From Anaspis maculata (taxonomy: Eukaryota > Arthropoda > Insecta > Coleoptera > Scraptiidae), in assembly GCA_949128115.1 (NCBI GenBank), contig OX421963.1, positions 83,089,602 to 83,153,601 on the forward strand: a DNA stretch of 64,000 nucleotides. Reading direction: 5' to 3'. The first letter of the stretch is position 1. Each line of letters begins with the position of its first letter. The translations under genes were made by a program, and so were the position numbers. A model generated the notes under the pieces. That model did no database searches. It was not told the DNA's origin and worked only from the letters and a program-made list of their open reading frames with translations. Below are positions 1 through 10,740 of this stretch, in pieces.

Positions 1-1548
1 AAGTTGCAGACTTTCTTAAAACATATGTTTTGATCAAGTGATAAATAAATCAGGGTATTAAAATAAGCTTGTTTGGATCGTCAGATTATAACCGGTAGAT
101 AAAAAATTAATTATTAAAAAGCTCAGGACCGGACTGAGTATACGAGCTCGGAAAAAGGCGTATATTCCATAATAGGACATTACTGTATGTCGGTGTGTTA
201 AATTTCAAACACCATAGCGTACACGAGCCAGTGTAAAAGGTCACAGTTGTACTTACAATGTTAGTTACCCACATAAATCAAGGAAACTTAAGGCTAAAAT
301 AATTTGTGGGCGGCTACGGAAATTTATCTTTCGAATTGTTTTATATCCCAAACAAACATTCCAACGGGAGACAACAAGCAAAAATCCATTTCCTATCAAT
401 TACTATTTATTACGGCTCGGTTATTACCTACTCTCGATATGAATACCTCGAGCAGAGCCCGCGTGTGGGCACGAGCATACAAACTGAATGAACCATTTCA
501 TACAATGGAAAAACAAAAGATTGCCGCAAATGCAATGATAAAAATCGTTTCAGTAATTTTCTATATACCATCCGATCCCATTATATTAATGCTCATGTGG
601 GCGTCGTGAATACTCTATACACCATACACAACTATTTGTTTAAAAACCTGCGAAACATTACAATGGGAAGTCAATAAACTCCACTCCATACGATGATGGT
701 GATGATGATGATGATGATGGTCTAGAATAAAAAAAAAATGTGAATGGGATCTGATAATAAATGGAGCGATTATGGGGTTCCTGAAGTGTGCTCCAACATC
801 GCGTCCCACTTGATAATACGTCAATGACTGCGGTTATGGATACTTACATGCTCCAATATCGATTGTTATTTATGGTCGGCCGGGCCATGGGGCTCTGCTG
901 GCAAAATAACAGTCAATTAATTATTATTCATATGCGACTGTTTGGGGCGCATAATGGACTTCTGATGGATGGTAATGAATTTTTAAATGATATCTAATAT
1001 GTATTACTAGAACAGAGAGGTGCATAAATTGTGGCACGGACGGCCGGAGCGGACAGGCTCGTGTTGGCCGCGGCAGATTTATGTGCCACCTTTTGGAGCA
1101 TCGCGGGACATACAGCACCCACGTGTGGGGGCTTCCTCGTTCGAATTTTTCATGGCGTGCAGGGTTTAAATCATGACGAACGAAAAAGTTGAGCGCACGA
1201 CATCATCACGCAGCACGAAATCTCACCGTTCCCAGTTTGTCCTGAACCGTGTTTTTGTCAACCCCGGCGCTTTATTTCCCCATTTGTCGCTAATGAAATC
1301 ATCTCTGGTTCGTTTTAGCTTGAGGATCATCCGGGCGGGATTATAAGGCGGAATTGGGGAGGATGTTCCGATCTGTGAAATTCATCAGAGGACTTTTAGA
1401 CATCATAAACGCAGGTGTGGAGCCGTGGAACCTCACGATGGACCAAGTGTATAAAGTCTACTGTTGTGACATAGCACTCACACAAGAATAAATATATAGG
1501 TACATAATGATTCAATTGTTAATTTGTGTTTGATTTGTTGAAATTGAA
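1..1548. other. Unrecognised intergenic DNA
   Basis: AT-rich sequence with only short, unconvincing open frames on both strands. No protein family was recognised. The one clear local structure is the ATG-type microsatellite at 691-720. The stretch around 1020-1130 is GC-richer but shows no gene signal. Confidence 0.5.
691..720. repeat. (ATG)n trinucleotide microsatellite
   Basis: About nine copies of a GAT/ATG triplet with one interruption. Read on the minus strand it gives a run of histidine codons, which explains a poly-His open frame there. That frame is not a gene. Confidence 0.9.
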
Positions 1549-2010
1549 TTAATTTAAAACGTGTGGTCCCTGGCACTTACGTCTTCTTGCCGAGTTTATG
1601 AAAATTGTACCCGCAGTGCCGTTTATGCTGTATTTAAATAACGATGAGGATCCATTTTGTGCGAGTTCTCTTTTTAATAGTCGCCCGTGCATCTTAAATG
1701 TACGATACATTTCGCGTATAGCGCTGCCGTGCTGTAGAGCCGGCGCCACCGCCAAATATACAGATGTGCCTTGATCGGGCGTTGGAGTCTCCATGTATTT
1801 CAATGTCATTGAGTTTACTCTAGAAATGTCCAGAGCTCCGCGCATTTGTACACTGCGGCTGGGGAAGAGTCTGGAAATATCACGTATTTCCAGATTGCAC
1901 GGGCATTGCCGTTCGTAACATTATCAATGCAGACTAGTCTTTCCTGCTCGTATGAAATCGCTTGTAACTAACGTTACGGATTTTAGAACAATCAGCATTA
2001 AAAAATCTGT
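1549..2010 (-). repeat. Dispersed repeat, uninterrupted copy (empty site of LINE-A)
   Basis: The reverse complement of this stretch matches, in order, 5660-5780 and 8752-8990, the two flanks of LINE-A. Shared landmarks include GTAACGTTAGTTAC, a 'gggcatcgccg/gggcattgccg' block, and 'ATTTCCAGACTCTT' followed by 'GCCGCAGTGTACAAATGCGC'. A 98-codon open frame on the minus strand has a weak counterpart in the other copy. The two predicted peptides differ at many positions and neither resembles a known domain, so coding is doubtful. The family is unidentified. Confidence 0.75.
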
Positions 2011-2775
2011 TGTAATTTCCGTAACGTTGGTTACAAATGCTGCAGATGAGCGATACATTCTCGTAACGTTAGTTACCGGCTATTTCATATTAACAAGGAA
2101 GATGATTTTGCCTTGATAACATGCAGTTGTAATTTTATTTGTTTATCAACAGTTGTCTCATTCAAGGTCTAAATATCGGAAAATGTTCAGAACCAATGTT
2201 GTGCTCAAAGCCAAAGCTGATTATCGGTTAATTTTCATTCCAAGCCAGATTCCGGGGCCGATGAAACGGCGGGTCACTCTTGGGAGAACCATACATTTTC
2301 AATGTTTGTTTCCAGTCAATTCTGATTATAGAGGATTACTTGAGGTTTCAGCTTGAATTTGAGCCCTGATTTTGAAAATCGGTCAAGAATAAAAAACGAT
2401 ATCACCGAAGAACGACAAAATTGTTTTTTTGATACCACCCCGTGAATAAGGAGGCTAGGGGAATGAATCGAGTAACGTGGCGAGGTATGAGATTATGTTT
2501 TATCCGTCCAATGTTGAAATCCAGAAAAAGACAATTTGTTCAAATGAGAGCATGTTGAACGCCTGCCAGTTTTGCACTGCTATACATGTCACCCTGTATA
2601 AACTTTACTTAGGTGTTGATAAAGAAATAAAGGTACAACTGCAATAATCGAGGCAAAATCATCTTCCTTGTTCATATGAAATAGCCGGTAACTAACGTTA
2701 CGAGAATGTATCGCTTATCTGTAGCTTTTGTAACCAACGTTACGGAAATTACAACAAACAGATTTTTGATTGCTT
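1985..2775. mobile_element. Foldback repeat with ~150-bp inverted arms
   Basis: About 1990-2140 is the inverted counterpart of about 2630-2772. Both arms contain the near-palindromic box GTAACGTTAGTTAC (or its variant with AACGTTAC) twice, plus 'gaagatgattttgcctt' at the inner edge. The ~480-bp centre has no gene. A lone CAGGGTG-type MITE end (ACCCTGTATAAAC) occurs near 2590. The outer part is continuous with the dispersed repeat at 1549-2010, so the two may be parts of one element. Class unknown. Confidence 0.65.
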
Positions 2776-3340
2776 GAAGCCACCCGCATTCGGCGGGCCG
2801 AAAATAATCCGGAGGAAAATAATTCAAAGTCATGAAATCGAGGTATAAGTATGTGAATATATAGAGTCAAGGCATCATTAAAAGATGTCGCTAGCTATTT
2901 AAGTCCTTCATGTAAATCCCGCGAAGCTCTACAACATAATTTACTTGCTCCTCATCGATTCAATAACCGTCCCTGCTCGACGTCCGATGAAATGGTGAAT
3001 TGGTGCATATGTAGTAAAGCACCCGCACTTTAACCCAGCCAGCTGCCGCCGTGTCGTACTCCTCCTGTTGAAGCGCTCCACGCTGCCCGCTCGCCGCCCG
3101 CCATCATCCGATGTTCACGTGTTGGCACCCGGTGTCCCAGCGCGGTGGATTACCCATTGGAATTTCACGGCTATACGCCGTCCGCGGTCGTTAATTATTC
3201 CGAATTGCTGGGAATGGAGGATATCGCCGGAGATTGACCGTGGTACCTGGACCGATCCTCCTGGGCTGCCGTCCGCTCCCGACTTATCACGTCCGTTGCC
3301 GAGTGCTTCTGCGGGCCTGTTAGCGAAGAGTTTTAGTCCC
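2776..3340. other. Intergenic DNA rising into a CpG-rich block
   Basis: AT-rich until about 3010, then GC- and CpG-rich to 3340, with open frames on both strands that reflect composition. No domain was recognised. A promoter or CpG-island role is possible but unsupported by any core element. Confidence 0.35.
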
Positions 3341-3890
3341 CTTCGAGGAAGCTGAGTTAGATCCCGTTGATGTTGCGTCGCGACCCTCCTAGAGGCCGAA
3401 GCGTCGAAGCCCCAATGATGAGTCCCAGCCCACTTGGAAAATGACGAGTCGATTCCCCGGCTGATGTGTCTCAAAGGCCCCCTGGAGAAAGTCGAGTTGG
3501 AACCCTTCGGAGATGTGTTTTGGTCCCCTTGGGGGCACGTTGAGTCGAGAACCCCCCAGGTTGAGTTTTGGCCCTCCGAGAGACTGATGAGTTGCTTCCC
3601 CCGTTGAGTTGCAACCCGTCTCTAGGATGTCGTGTCAGAGCCCTTGGACGTTGAGTCTTGATCCGCCTCCAGGTGTCGAGTCAGAACCCTCCGACGATGA
3701 GTTCCAGCCCTTCGCCAGGTCGATGTGCTAAGGCCCTTCCGGTGTTGAGTTTCGACCCTTCTCCAAGTCGTAGAGTTGGGACCCGTTGACGAAGTGTTTC
3801 GAACCCCCTTCAGGATGTTGAGTCGCGTTCCCTCGACGATGAGTTCTAGCCCACCTCAAGGATGTCGAGTTGAAACCCCTAAATGAACCA
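3340..3890. repeat. Degenerate ~34-bp GC-rich minisatellite
   Basis: About sixteen diverged units built on two half-motifs that alternate loosely: 'GTTGAGTCGNGACCC' and 'GATGAGTTCCAGCCC', separated by 'TTCNCCAGGATG'-like spacers. Units keep the GAGT and CCC cores but differ widely elsewhere. The array stops abruptly near 3890. No insertion boundaries are visible. Confidence 0.75.
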
Positions 3891-5659
3891 GGCCCGATAG
3901 AAATGAGGTCTCTCGTTTCGGTATCTCGTGTGGCGGAGTGATGACCTCGACGAGCGGAGGGTTAGTCTTGGTGAGTTGGGATAGTGGCTTACGGTTAGGC
4001 TTTGTCGTGAAAAATGTATGATGGGGCTCACGCGTGCGTTCTGAATCTGCCTGCACGTGCTGGTATCTGCGCTACTGTCTGCCGTCAGGTACAGCCACTG
4101 TCAAGCCTCGTCCTTTGTTGGATACCTTCATAGAAAGGTATTCGCGCTCTTGGGCCCTCTGGACTTGGCTTTGTGACTGCGGTACTCAGAGCACCGGACC
4201 TAGTGGGTTAGATCTGGACACTCGCGGGTGAGCCTCCTCTGCGTTTCTGAAGCTCCTAGGTATTCGGAAAATGTAAATTTTGAGAACTACGTGAAAAATC
4301 AAGTAATTGGAAAAATGGAATCGCGTTTGTATCGGGGCTCGGACCCTGCCGAACAGTCGCAATTGTTGATCGGATGGATGGAACCCCCCCCCCCTTCCTT
4401 GCAACTAATGATTTTGTTTTAGCCACGACAGTTCTTTAGCCACGACAGTTCCTGAGATTTCCATGTAGAGTTGTCCCGGGAATGGAAACATTCTTATTCG
4501 AAACTGATGAATTCATGCCGGTACCCAGCGACGTCACCGTTCAGATAGGGACTTTGTAAAAATGAATTGTTATTAGGGCTCGATCAGGAATAGTGTAGAC
4601 GGCGATTATTTCGCGTTAAGGCAAAGATTATTTCGACGCCTCTCCGCATCGGCTTTTCGGCGAACGCTCTGTATAGTCTACTATAGTCCATTCTCTGCGT
4701 TTTGTTTCTCCTGGCTGCGGCCTTCTCTCACAAATTGCTAAACAACAACGAACTAGCACGTATACGGGGCGTGCTCAAACGATCTCCACCTTAAGTTTGT
4801 ACCTTGACTTGAGTATTTGTTTCGCGGACACCATCGGTTTGGAAGTTTTTGGAAGGGTGAAATTCGATTCAACATTTCCGGCTGTAGACACGCGCGACCG
4901 CGGGAATCTTTCTAAGCGTTGGGGGCGACTCACGGTGAAAAAAGGGAATAGGCCCCCACAAAGGCAGCCATATCCAATCCTTTCCAAACGGGCAAAAGAG
5001 ACCATGGCCCAAAAAAAAAAAGCAACAGCCTTTGAAAAGAATCCCACAATAAGGGGGGCTACCATACACACACCGGTCCACAAATCTTGCATAGCACTCG
5101 TGGTCGAAGTCACTCTTCTCTTTTCAGTGTCTAGAAGCCGGGCCTAACACTAACATAAATGTTGGATCTGATTTAACCACAAAAGGAACTTTGAACCGCG
5201 AAAGCCAGTCAGAATCAAATGTCGGTCAAGGTGTAGAGTCAGATGTTCGTCGGAGGGTTGGGGTGCTGGGACGTCTGAAATAATAAGGGGAAAGTTATCT
5301 CTTCGGGAATAGGTTAGATCTTTTAGATAATTTAGCCTGCGATGTGAAGGTAGGACTAGGTATAGGAGCGAGCCATTATTTGAACATTTTGAATTATACA
5401 TAGAGGTCAATAGATTGCTGTTATGTTAAAATTTTAAACTGTGTCTTATTGTGTTCAAACTCGTAGTCAGACCTATCTCAACAATCTCGAGAGCTCTATA
5501 ATCGAACAATAAGAAGAGAGGCACAACGGGATGTCGTCCTGATACTAGATGATCATCGGCCAAGCGGTTCCAAAAGCGGGAAAAGTGATTTAACCCAAAT
5601 AAGTTGAATTAAATGCCAGTATAATGGGTTGCCTACCCATTCAGATGTACAAGACGATA
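3891..5659. other. Unrecognised intergenic DNA
   Basis: Mixed composition, with a GC-richer part to about 4240. A 12-base duplication, GCCACGACAGTT, is present twice around 4422-4452. Open frames of up to 116 codons (4797-5147 + and overlapping minus frames) are mutually overlapping, have no recognisable domain and look like chance. Confidence 0.4.
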
Positions 5660-5784
5660 GCTGGGGTCGTTTCATGCTGATTATGTTAATCTCCGTAACG
5701 TAAGTTACAAGTCATTCCCTACGAGCAAGAAAGATTATTTTGCCTTGAGAATGTTACAAGCGGCGATGCCCGTGAAATTCAAAT
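5660..5784 (+). repeat. Dispersed repeat, left part split by LINE-A
   Basis: Matches the reverse complement of about 1891-2010, including 'TCCGTAACGTAAGTTACAAG' and 'CGGCGATGCCCGTG'. The match breaks at about 5780, where LINE-A begins, and the homology resumes at about 8752. Confidence 0.75.
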
Positions 5785-7285
5785 ATGGCGACGACAACGA
5801 CAATAGAGGACGCAGAGTGTAGCAGTCTCTCAAAAACTTTGAACAATTTCAGCAAAGCTGATCTTATTGAGCTCTTATTGACCAGAAACGTTAGCACCGT
5901 AAGTTTATCCCTCAAGAGCTGCTGCGAAAGTTGTTTCCTGAAAGCGTAACCAAGGCAGACGATGTAACTTTCTCAGTTGCGAAGATGCGAAGATGCTGAG
6001 GACAACGAAGGTCAACTGGATGCGGATAGCAAAAAACTCTAGAACAAGAAAGCGGACGCAGACATCGGCGTGTACAAAAGATTGGTAGATAAACCACCTG
6101 AAGATGCGAATCAAGGATCAAGAAAGGATAATAGAATTGCTGGATAAAAACAACTCAACAAATCCTAAAAGTGAGGTTAAGAAGAAAGAAAACAAGTCAG
6201 ACAAGGGACTGGAAACTCTCATAAATAGTGAAATAACCAACAAGAGAAGCATTAAACAAGTCTATTCTGCGGCGGTTGTTGGCGGTGAGGACGGCAAAAA
6301 GCAAGGTAAAAGAAACGAAGAAGGAAGCTTACAAAAATCTACCAGCATTACAGGAGCATCGCAAGAGACCAGTACTCAAATATTCAGAGGTGCTAAGCAG
6401 GGCCGTCTCTAGACATTTGGACGCCCTCGTGCAAAAACTGTTAGGCCGCTCCTTTCTCCATTTTTTAAATGTTAAATTTTGTATACAGCTTCTTTAATTT
6501 AAATTTTATTTTATGAAAATAACAGAAACGGTGACTGGAATTGCAATTTTTGCATTTTGAACCAATTTTAACGTCAGTCAGTAACGATATTATAATAAAT
6601 AAATGAACGAAAGTTAAATTACCTACCGGACGGTTCGTGAATAAGATAAAATAACCTCAGAATAAGACGCCTGACTTCTTCTTGTGTCTATTAGGAATAA
6701 ACAATAACTACACTTGAATACCAAACTGCTTCTAGGTACTGTACTTACCAATGGATTACGATTCCACCGCCCTTTGGTAGAATTAAAGAATTTAGCAAGG
6801 ATCTTGCAAAATCTGATTTCATATTCACATGTTTTAAAGGTAGGTATCCATCATACTGTTTGAAAAAAATGTTCAGGGGCGGCCAGGCCGCAGGCGTAAA
6901 ATATGAAAAAACAAACAAAAATTTCAAAATGTTCAGGGGCGGCCACGGAGGTAAAATATAAAAAGCAAAAAAATAGAAAAAAACGCATTACTGCCCTGAA
7001 ATGCCGTCTCCTGAATCTGGCCGCCCTTGTGCCATGCACGAGTTGCACGCTCGCTTATGACGGCCCTGGTGCTGAGAGAATGGCCTGGCTATATGTGGGC
7101 CGTGCAAGGGCAGACAGCAAACCGAAGGACCTGCAGGATTATCTTCAAAGAAAATTTGCCAATAAAAAGTTCGTCGTATAGAGGAAATCCCGAAGCATGA
7201 AAGCAACAATAGTGCAAACAAATCCTATAAAGTGGATTTCAATCTGAGGCTGCTTGACGAAATTCACAAGCCGGAAATGTGGCCA
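5785..7285 (+). pseudogene. LINE-A ORF1 (gag-like) remnant, interrupted by a hAT element
   Basis: ORF1 proteins of this LINE group bind RNA and coat the transposition intermediate. The reading starts at 5785 with Met-Ala followed by a threonine-rich stretch. An acidic/leucine-rich segment (FSKADLIELLLTR) follows, and the frame is then lost near 5940. A lysine-rich frame resumes at 6104-6397 (containing QERIIELLDKNNS). After the nested element the product continues as AWLYVGRARADSKP, then DLQDYLQRKF, then a segment ending in PEMWPENL around 7285. That WLYVG...FWP-like pattern is typical of the C-terminal region of such ORF1 proteins. Frameshifts and stops make it non-functional. Confidence 0.65.
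6398..7068. mobile_element. hAT-type non-autonomous element nested in LINE-A
   Basis: Starts with CAGGGCCGTCTCTAG and ends with the inverted form (TTATGACGGCCCTG). It is flanked by an 8-bp target duplication with one mismatch, GTGCTAAG at 6390-6397 and GTGCTGAG at 7069-7076. Eight-base duplications and CAG-initial tips are the hallmark of hAT elements. Removing it rejoins the ORF1 frame of LINE-A. No transposase is visible in the 671 bp. Inside, a short direct duplication ('aaaatgttcaggggcggcca') occurs around 6868 and 6927. Confidence 0.85.
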
Positions 7286-7295
7286 GAAAACCTAA

Positions 7296-8465
7296 ATGAT
7301 GCAGGAAACATTATTGATGTGTTTGGATTTATCCAAAGCGTTCGACAGAGTAGAGCACAGTATTTTATTGGAGAAGCTTGAATGTTATGGAGTGAGAGGT
7401 GTGTGTTTGAGGTTGTTTGAATCATACCTAAGAAATAGAAGGCAGTGTGTTGTGGAATATAATGAGCTGGGTGATAAAATTGAGTCCAAAAAATTAAACA
7501 TCAAGCAAGGTGTGCCTCAAGGATCAATTTCGGGGCCACTTCTGTATTTGATATATACAAATGACATACAAAGTGCGACAGAGAAAAGAGTTATACTGTA
7601 TGCGGATGACACATCCATCGTGTTCACGGGGAACTCGGTGGATGAAGTTGGTATTGATGCATGGAAGACGCTAACTTGCCTGGAGGGATGGTTTGGGACA
7701 AATAGCTTGAAGCTAAATTTGGACTGAACAAGCCTAACTAAATTACAGAAGAGAGAACAATTTGAGTAAACTCACTAATGACGCATTTAATTTCGAATTG
7801 GATGACCATGTGCAGCTCCTGGGAAGGACAATTAATCACAGGCTTGACTGGTCGGAGCATGTGGACGGGGTGGCCTCAAGTCTGTCCAAGTATTGCTATG
7901 CACTGAACCAGATATCACGGCTGATTGGAGTTGGGAGCGCCTTGGCCGCCTACCATGCTCTTGTGGAGTCTAGGGTTAGATATTGCTTGATATTTTGGGG
8001 AGGTTCGGTCGATGCGCAGCGGGTGTTGATTATCCAGAAGAGACTGCTGAAAGGGCATACTCGGGTTGGGCTTTCGGGAGAGCTGCAGATCGTACTTCAA
8101 AAGCAATGAAATACTTACCGTGTATGGACTCTATGTGTACGAGGCGGTGATGTTTGTTTTGAAAAACCCATCATTTTTCACCTGTGACATTAGAGAACAC
8201 GAATACGATACAAGACATAAAGATGACTTAAGAAGCCAAAGAATGCATTTTACATATTTACAAAAAAATTGTACACATAGTATTATTGAAATCTACAATC
8301 ACATTCATTAAAGGTTGAAGGAAATTATTAGAGCAATAAATGTATTGTATTGTATTGTGAAGGTTGAAGGGACTTTGGGAATTATCAAAACAAAACTGAG
8401 AAGGTTCCTTATTAGTAGACTTTACTATTCGGTGGAGAGTGGAGGAATTCCTGAATGACAACGAT
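7296..8465 (+). pseudogene. LINE-A reverse transcriptase remnant
   Basis: The 143-codon frame at 7296-7727 holds the palm of a LINE reverse transcriptase: CLDLSKAFDRVEH near residues 9-21 (motif A), QGVPQGSISGPLL at 71-83 (motif B) and YADDTSIV at 102-109 (motif C, catalytic aspartates present). After a stop, the thumb continues in a second frame at 7762-8085 (QLLGRTINHRLDWSEHV), and the C-terminal region follows in other frames to about 8460 (EYDTRHKDDL, KLRRFLISRLYYSVE). Fingers and endonuclease are absent because of the internal deletion. Several frameshifts are present. Neighbours are ORF1 upstream and a short insertion at about 8324-8359. Confidence 0.8.
8313..8370 (+). mobile_element. 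Tiny 5'-truncated LINE tail with 11-bp target duplication
   Basis: The 11-mer AAGGTTGAAGG occurs at 8313-8323 and again at 8360-8370. Between them are only about 36 bases ending in AATAAATGTATTGTATTGTATTGT, a polyadenylation-signal-like string plus a short tandem ATTGT tail. This is the expected product of target-primed reverse transcription aborted almost at once, so it is read as a separate insertion into LINE-A. Confidence 0.65.
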
Positions 8466-8752
8466 GCAAATTTTTAATGTGTTATGCATGTCTTACTTCC
8501 ATTGTCCTTGTTTATATGAATATATCTGTTATTTATTGCTTTGTTATTTATTGCTTTGTTTTTTATTTTTTTGTTATTTATCAATTTATTTATTTATCCA
8601 TTTGTTTATTTATTACTGTTATTGATTCTTTTTCATTGATATTGTTGTTATTAGTGTTGTTAGTTGAGTTCTACACATGAAATTCTTTTCCTTTGAGAAA
8701 TGTATATGTATAACTAACAAATAAAGCATATTCTATTCTATTCTATTCTAAA
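8466..8752 (+). other. LINE-A 3' untranslated region and (TTCTA)n tail
   Basis: T-rich sequence without an open frame of note, containing AATAAAGC about 10 bases before four TTCTA repeats at the 3' end. The short-repeat tail is typical of some LINE 3' ends and marks the right boundary of the insertion. Confidence 0.6.
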
Positions 8753-8990
8753 TCTTGAACTACGCGGTATTTCCAGACTCTTTCATAGCCGCAGTGTACA
8801 AATGCGCGGAGCTCAGGCTGCTCAGGACATTTCTAGGGTAAATTTGATGGCATTGGAATACATGGAGACTCCAACGTTTGATCAAAGCACATCTGTCCAT
8901 TTGACGGCGGCGTCGGCCCTACAGCATGGCAGAATTATGCGCGAAATGTATGGTATTCTAGGGAGTCGCCTAGAAAATCGTAGGCCGGGT
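8752..8990 (+). repeat. Dispersed repeat, right part after LINE-A
   Basis: Matches the reverse complement of about 1690-1890, with shared blocks GTATTTCCAGACTCTT, GCCGCAGTGTACAAATGCGC and 'ATACATGGAGACTCCAACG'. It is the continuation of the repeat interrupted by LINE-A. Confidence 0.75.
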
Positions 8991-10180
8991 CACTGTCGAG
9001 TTTGCTGGAAGATTATGGAAAGTTCGGGAACACTATTCGGAGGCCTATATAGGGAGCTCACGAGCAGTTATGGATTGGAATGCGGAGTGGTAGCGAGCGG
9101 ATAAGAAGCGAGTAGTATAATCACAGCGATATTCCTAAGTAAATAATTGTTGACGTGTATACCGAATGTTAAATTGGCTTCCCAAAAATGTAAGATACAT
9201 TGGAATCCGCACATCTGTTGCTCACGTTTCAGCCCCTAAACTGACACTGTGCAAATTGTTATGTAAAATCCGGAAATAAATTTTGAGTGATTTTCACTGC
9301 ATTTTAGCAGAAGCGGTATCTCAGAGACTATTGACCATAGAGCAATAAATTTAGTACTGATCTTTTGAGAATTCAACGGGCTATATTTGCTTTGCTGGTC
9401 TTTGTGTTCTAAAAGTGATATTTCACAAGTTATTCAAAAAAAATCGAAAATTTCCAAGTATGGCGCTCTTTTATTGGTCCTAGAAAAAAAGCCAAGCCTT
9501 GGAATTCCCGGGAATTTCAGTATGTTACCCCACGTTAAATTCTGCATCGATTCACCAAATTTCGTCAACTTCCGAATTTATTTCCGGTTAAAACCTATAT
9601 TGACTGGACTATTAAGGCTGGTCTCGAAAACCCAGCCCGCTTTTACATTTCCAACCGGAAAATTCCCGGAAAATTGAGAAAAAATGTTGGAAATGTGCGA
9701 GATCCTCTTGTTAAAAAAAATGGTGGAAATCTGTTGACGGGACAAAAAGTTGCATAATTTGCAGTTTTTCCAGACAGGAAAACTCTAAAACCGTAAGCCT
9801 ATTTCAAAAATTTTTGCTTCTAAAATCAATTGAATCTTTTCTCTAACTTTCATTCTCAGCATGTCTGTACCTAACTGAATATTTCGTGGGGCTCACTACC
9901 ACGTCGAAGTTTGCACTCAGTTTTTTCAAATTCACGGAATGCGCAAATTTCATTTTGAAACAATTACCTTCGAAATACCGGAACCGTGTCGATAGTGTAA
10001 ATGAGTCTATACGACGCCCAATTCAATCTACTTTCGATATCAGTTGGAATTTTTCGAAAAAGTCGATCCCCGAGCAGGAATAAATTTTTAAGTGTAGCGA
10101 GCATCAAAAGCGAGTCGTTATATATATTTATTATGCTTAAAAAAATTGATACATGACTGTATAAATTATGTAGGTGGGTA
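8991..10180. other. Unrecognised intergenic DNA
   Basis: Contains a TATA-like string (CCTATATAGGGAGCTC) near 9045 that could be a core promoter, but no transcript or coding exon could be tied to it. The rest is AT-rich, with short chance frames. Nothing else was recognised. Confidence 0.35.
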
Positions 10181-10182
10181 TA

Positions 10183-10736
10183 CAACGTGATTCAAAAATG
10201 GCGCATTTCCTTTCGGGCACGTTATAGTGGACGTTAACGGAGCATGGGAAAAATAATAAAAAAAATTAATCGGCTTTGATTTGCGAGTTATTACCAGAAA
10301 CACATCTGTTCAATCTGGCAGCATCGCATTAGTACCTATCTGGCACCTTCAGATCAAAGAGATACATTACAATAGCATAAATGTATTGTTACCCTGGATA
10401 CTCCGTAGAACCTGCCATACCATACCAAGCATACTTGCCGAATGTATTTTCACGGCACCTTTGAGGTGGAAGACGAATTTTAAAATTTACAAATACGACT
10501 CAAATCTCAATTGCAAGAGAAATTTTTATTCGGGAACTACTAACGGCATGTGATTCTTCGCGACTAACGATGCCTTGCTTCAAAATCATGCAAACTGAAG
10601 AAGTTGAATTCTCAACTTCACCTCTTTATAACTCGAAAGAGAAACGAGCCAATTTTTTTTTACTATTTTTTCCGTGCTCCACCAACGTCTCCCATAACGT
10701 ATACGGGAGGAAATGCGCCATTTTTGAATCACCCTG
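10183..10736. mobile_element. CAGGGTG-type MITE
   Basis: Left tip CAACGTGATTCAAAAATG and right tip (inverted) CAGGGTGATTCAAAAATG continue as the same GCGCATTTCC, giving terminal inverted repeats of about 28 bp. TA dinucleotides flank both ends (10181-10182 and 10737-10738), as for Tc1/mariner-like elements. The interior has no transposase. Confidence 0.8.
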
Positions 10737-10740
10737 TATA

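Larger units (their letters stand above)
5781..8752 (+). mobile_element. LINE-A, internally deleted non-LTR retrotransposon
   Basis: A non-LTR retrotransposon relic. Its order is: an ORF1-like N-terminus from ATG at 5785, an ORF1 C-terminal part after a nested hAT element, a direct join (near 7290) to the middle of a reverse transcriptase, a diverged C-terminal region, an AT-rich 3' untranslated part, and a tail of four TTCTA repeats at about 8731-8750. The endonuclease and the N-terminal fingers of the reverse transcriptase are missing, so this copy is dead. Its ends are defined by comparison with the uninterrupted repeat at 1549-2010. The overall style resembles jockey/CR1-group LINEs; the clade is not certain. 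Confidence 0.8.

Noticed and set aside
615..824. Poly-histidine containing frame
   Set aside because: Produced by the ATG-type microsatellite read on the minus strand.
1549..1845. 98-codon minus-strand frame with partial similarity to 8802-8960
   Set aside because: The similarity is from the dispersed repeat. Many amino-acid-changing differences between the copies argue against a maintained protein.
3010..3340. CpG-rich block considered as ribosomal RNA gene sequence
   Set aside because: No stretch matches the conserved rRNA cores I know.
4797..5147. 116-codon plus-strand frame
   Set aside because: Overlaps an equally long minus-strand frame and contains a poly-Lys run from a poly-A tract. 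No family resemblance.
9040..9080. TATA-like CCTATATAGG as a core promoter
   Set aside because: No initiator, exon or coding frame could be attached, so it is not listed as a promoter feature.
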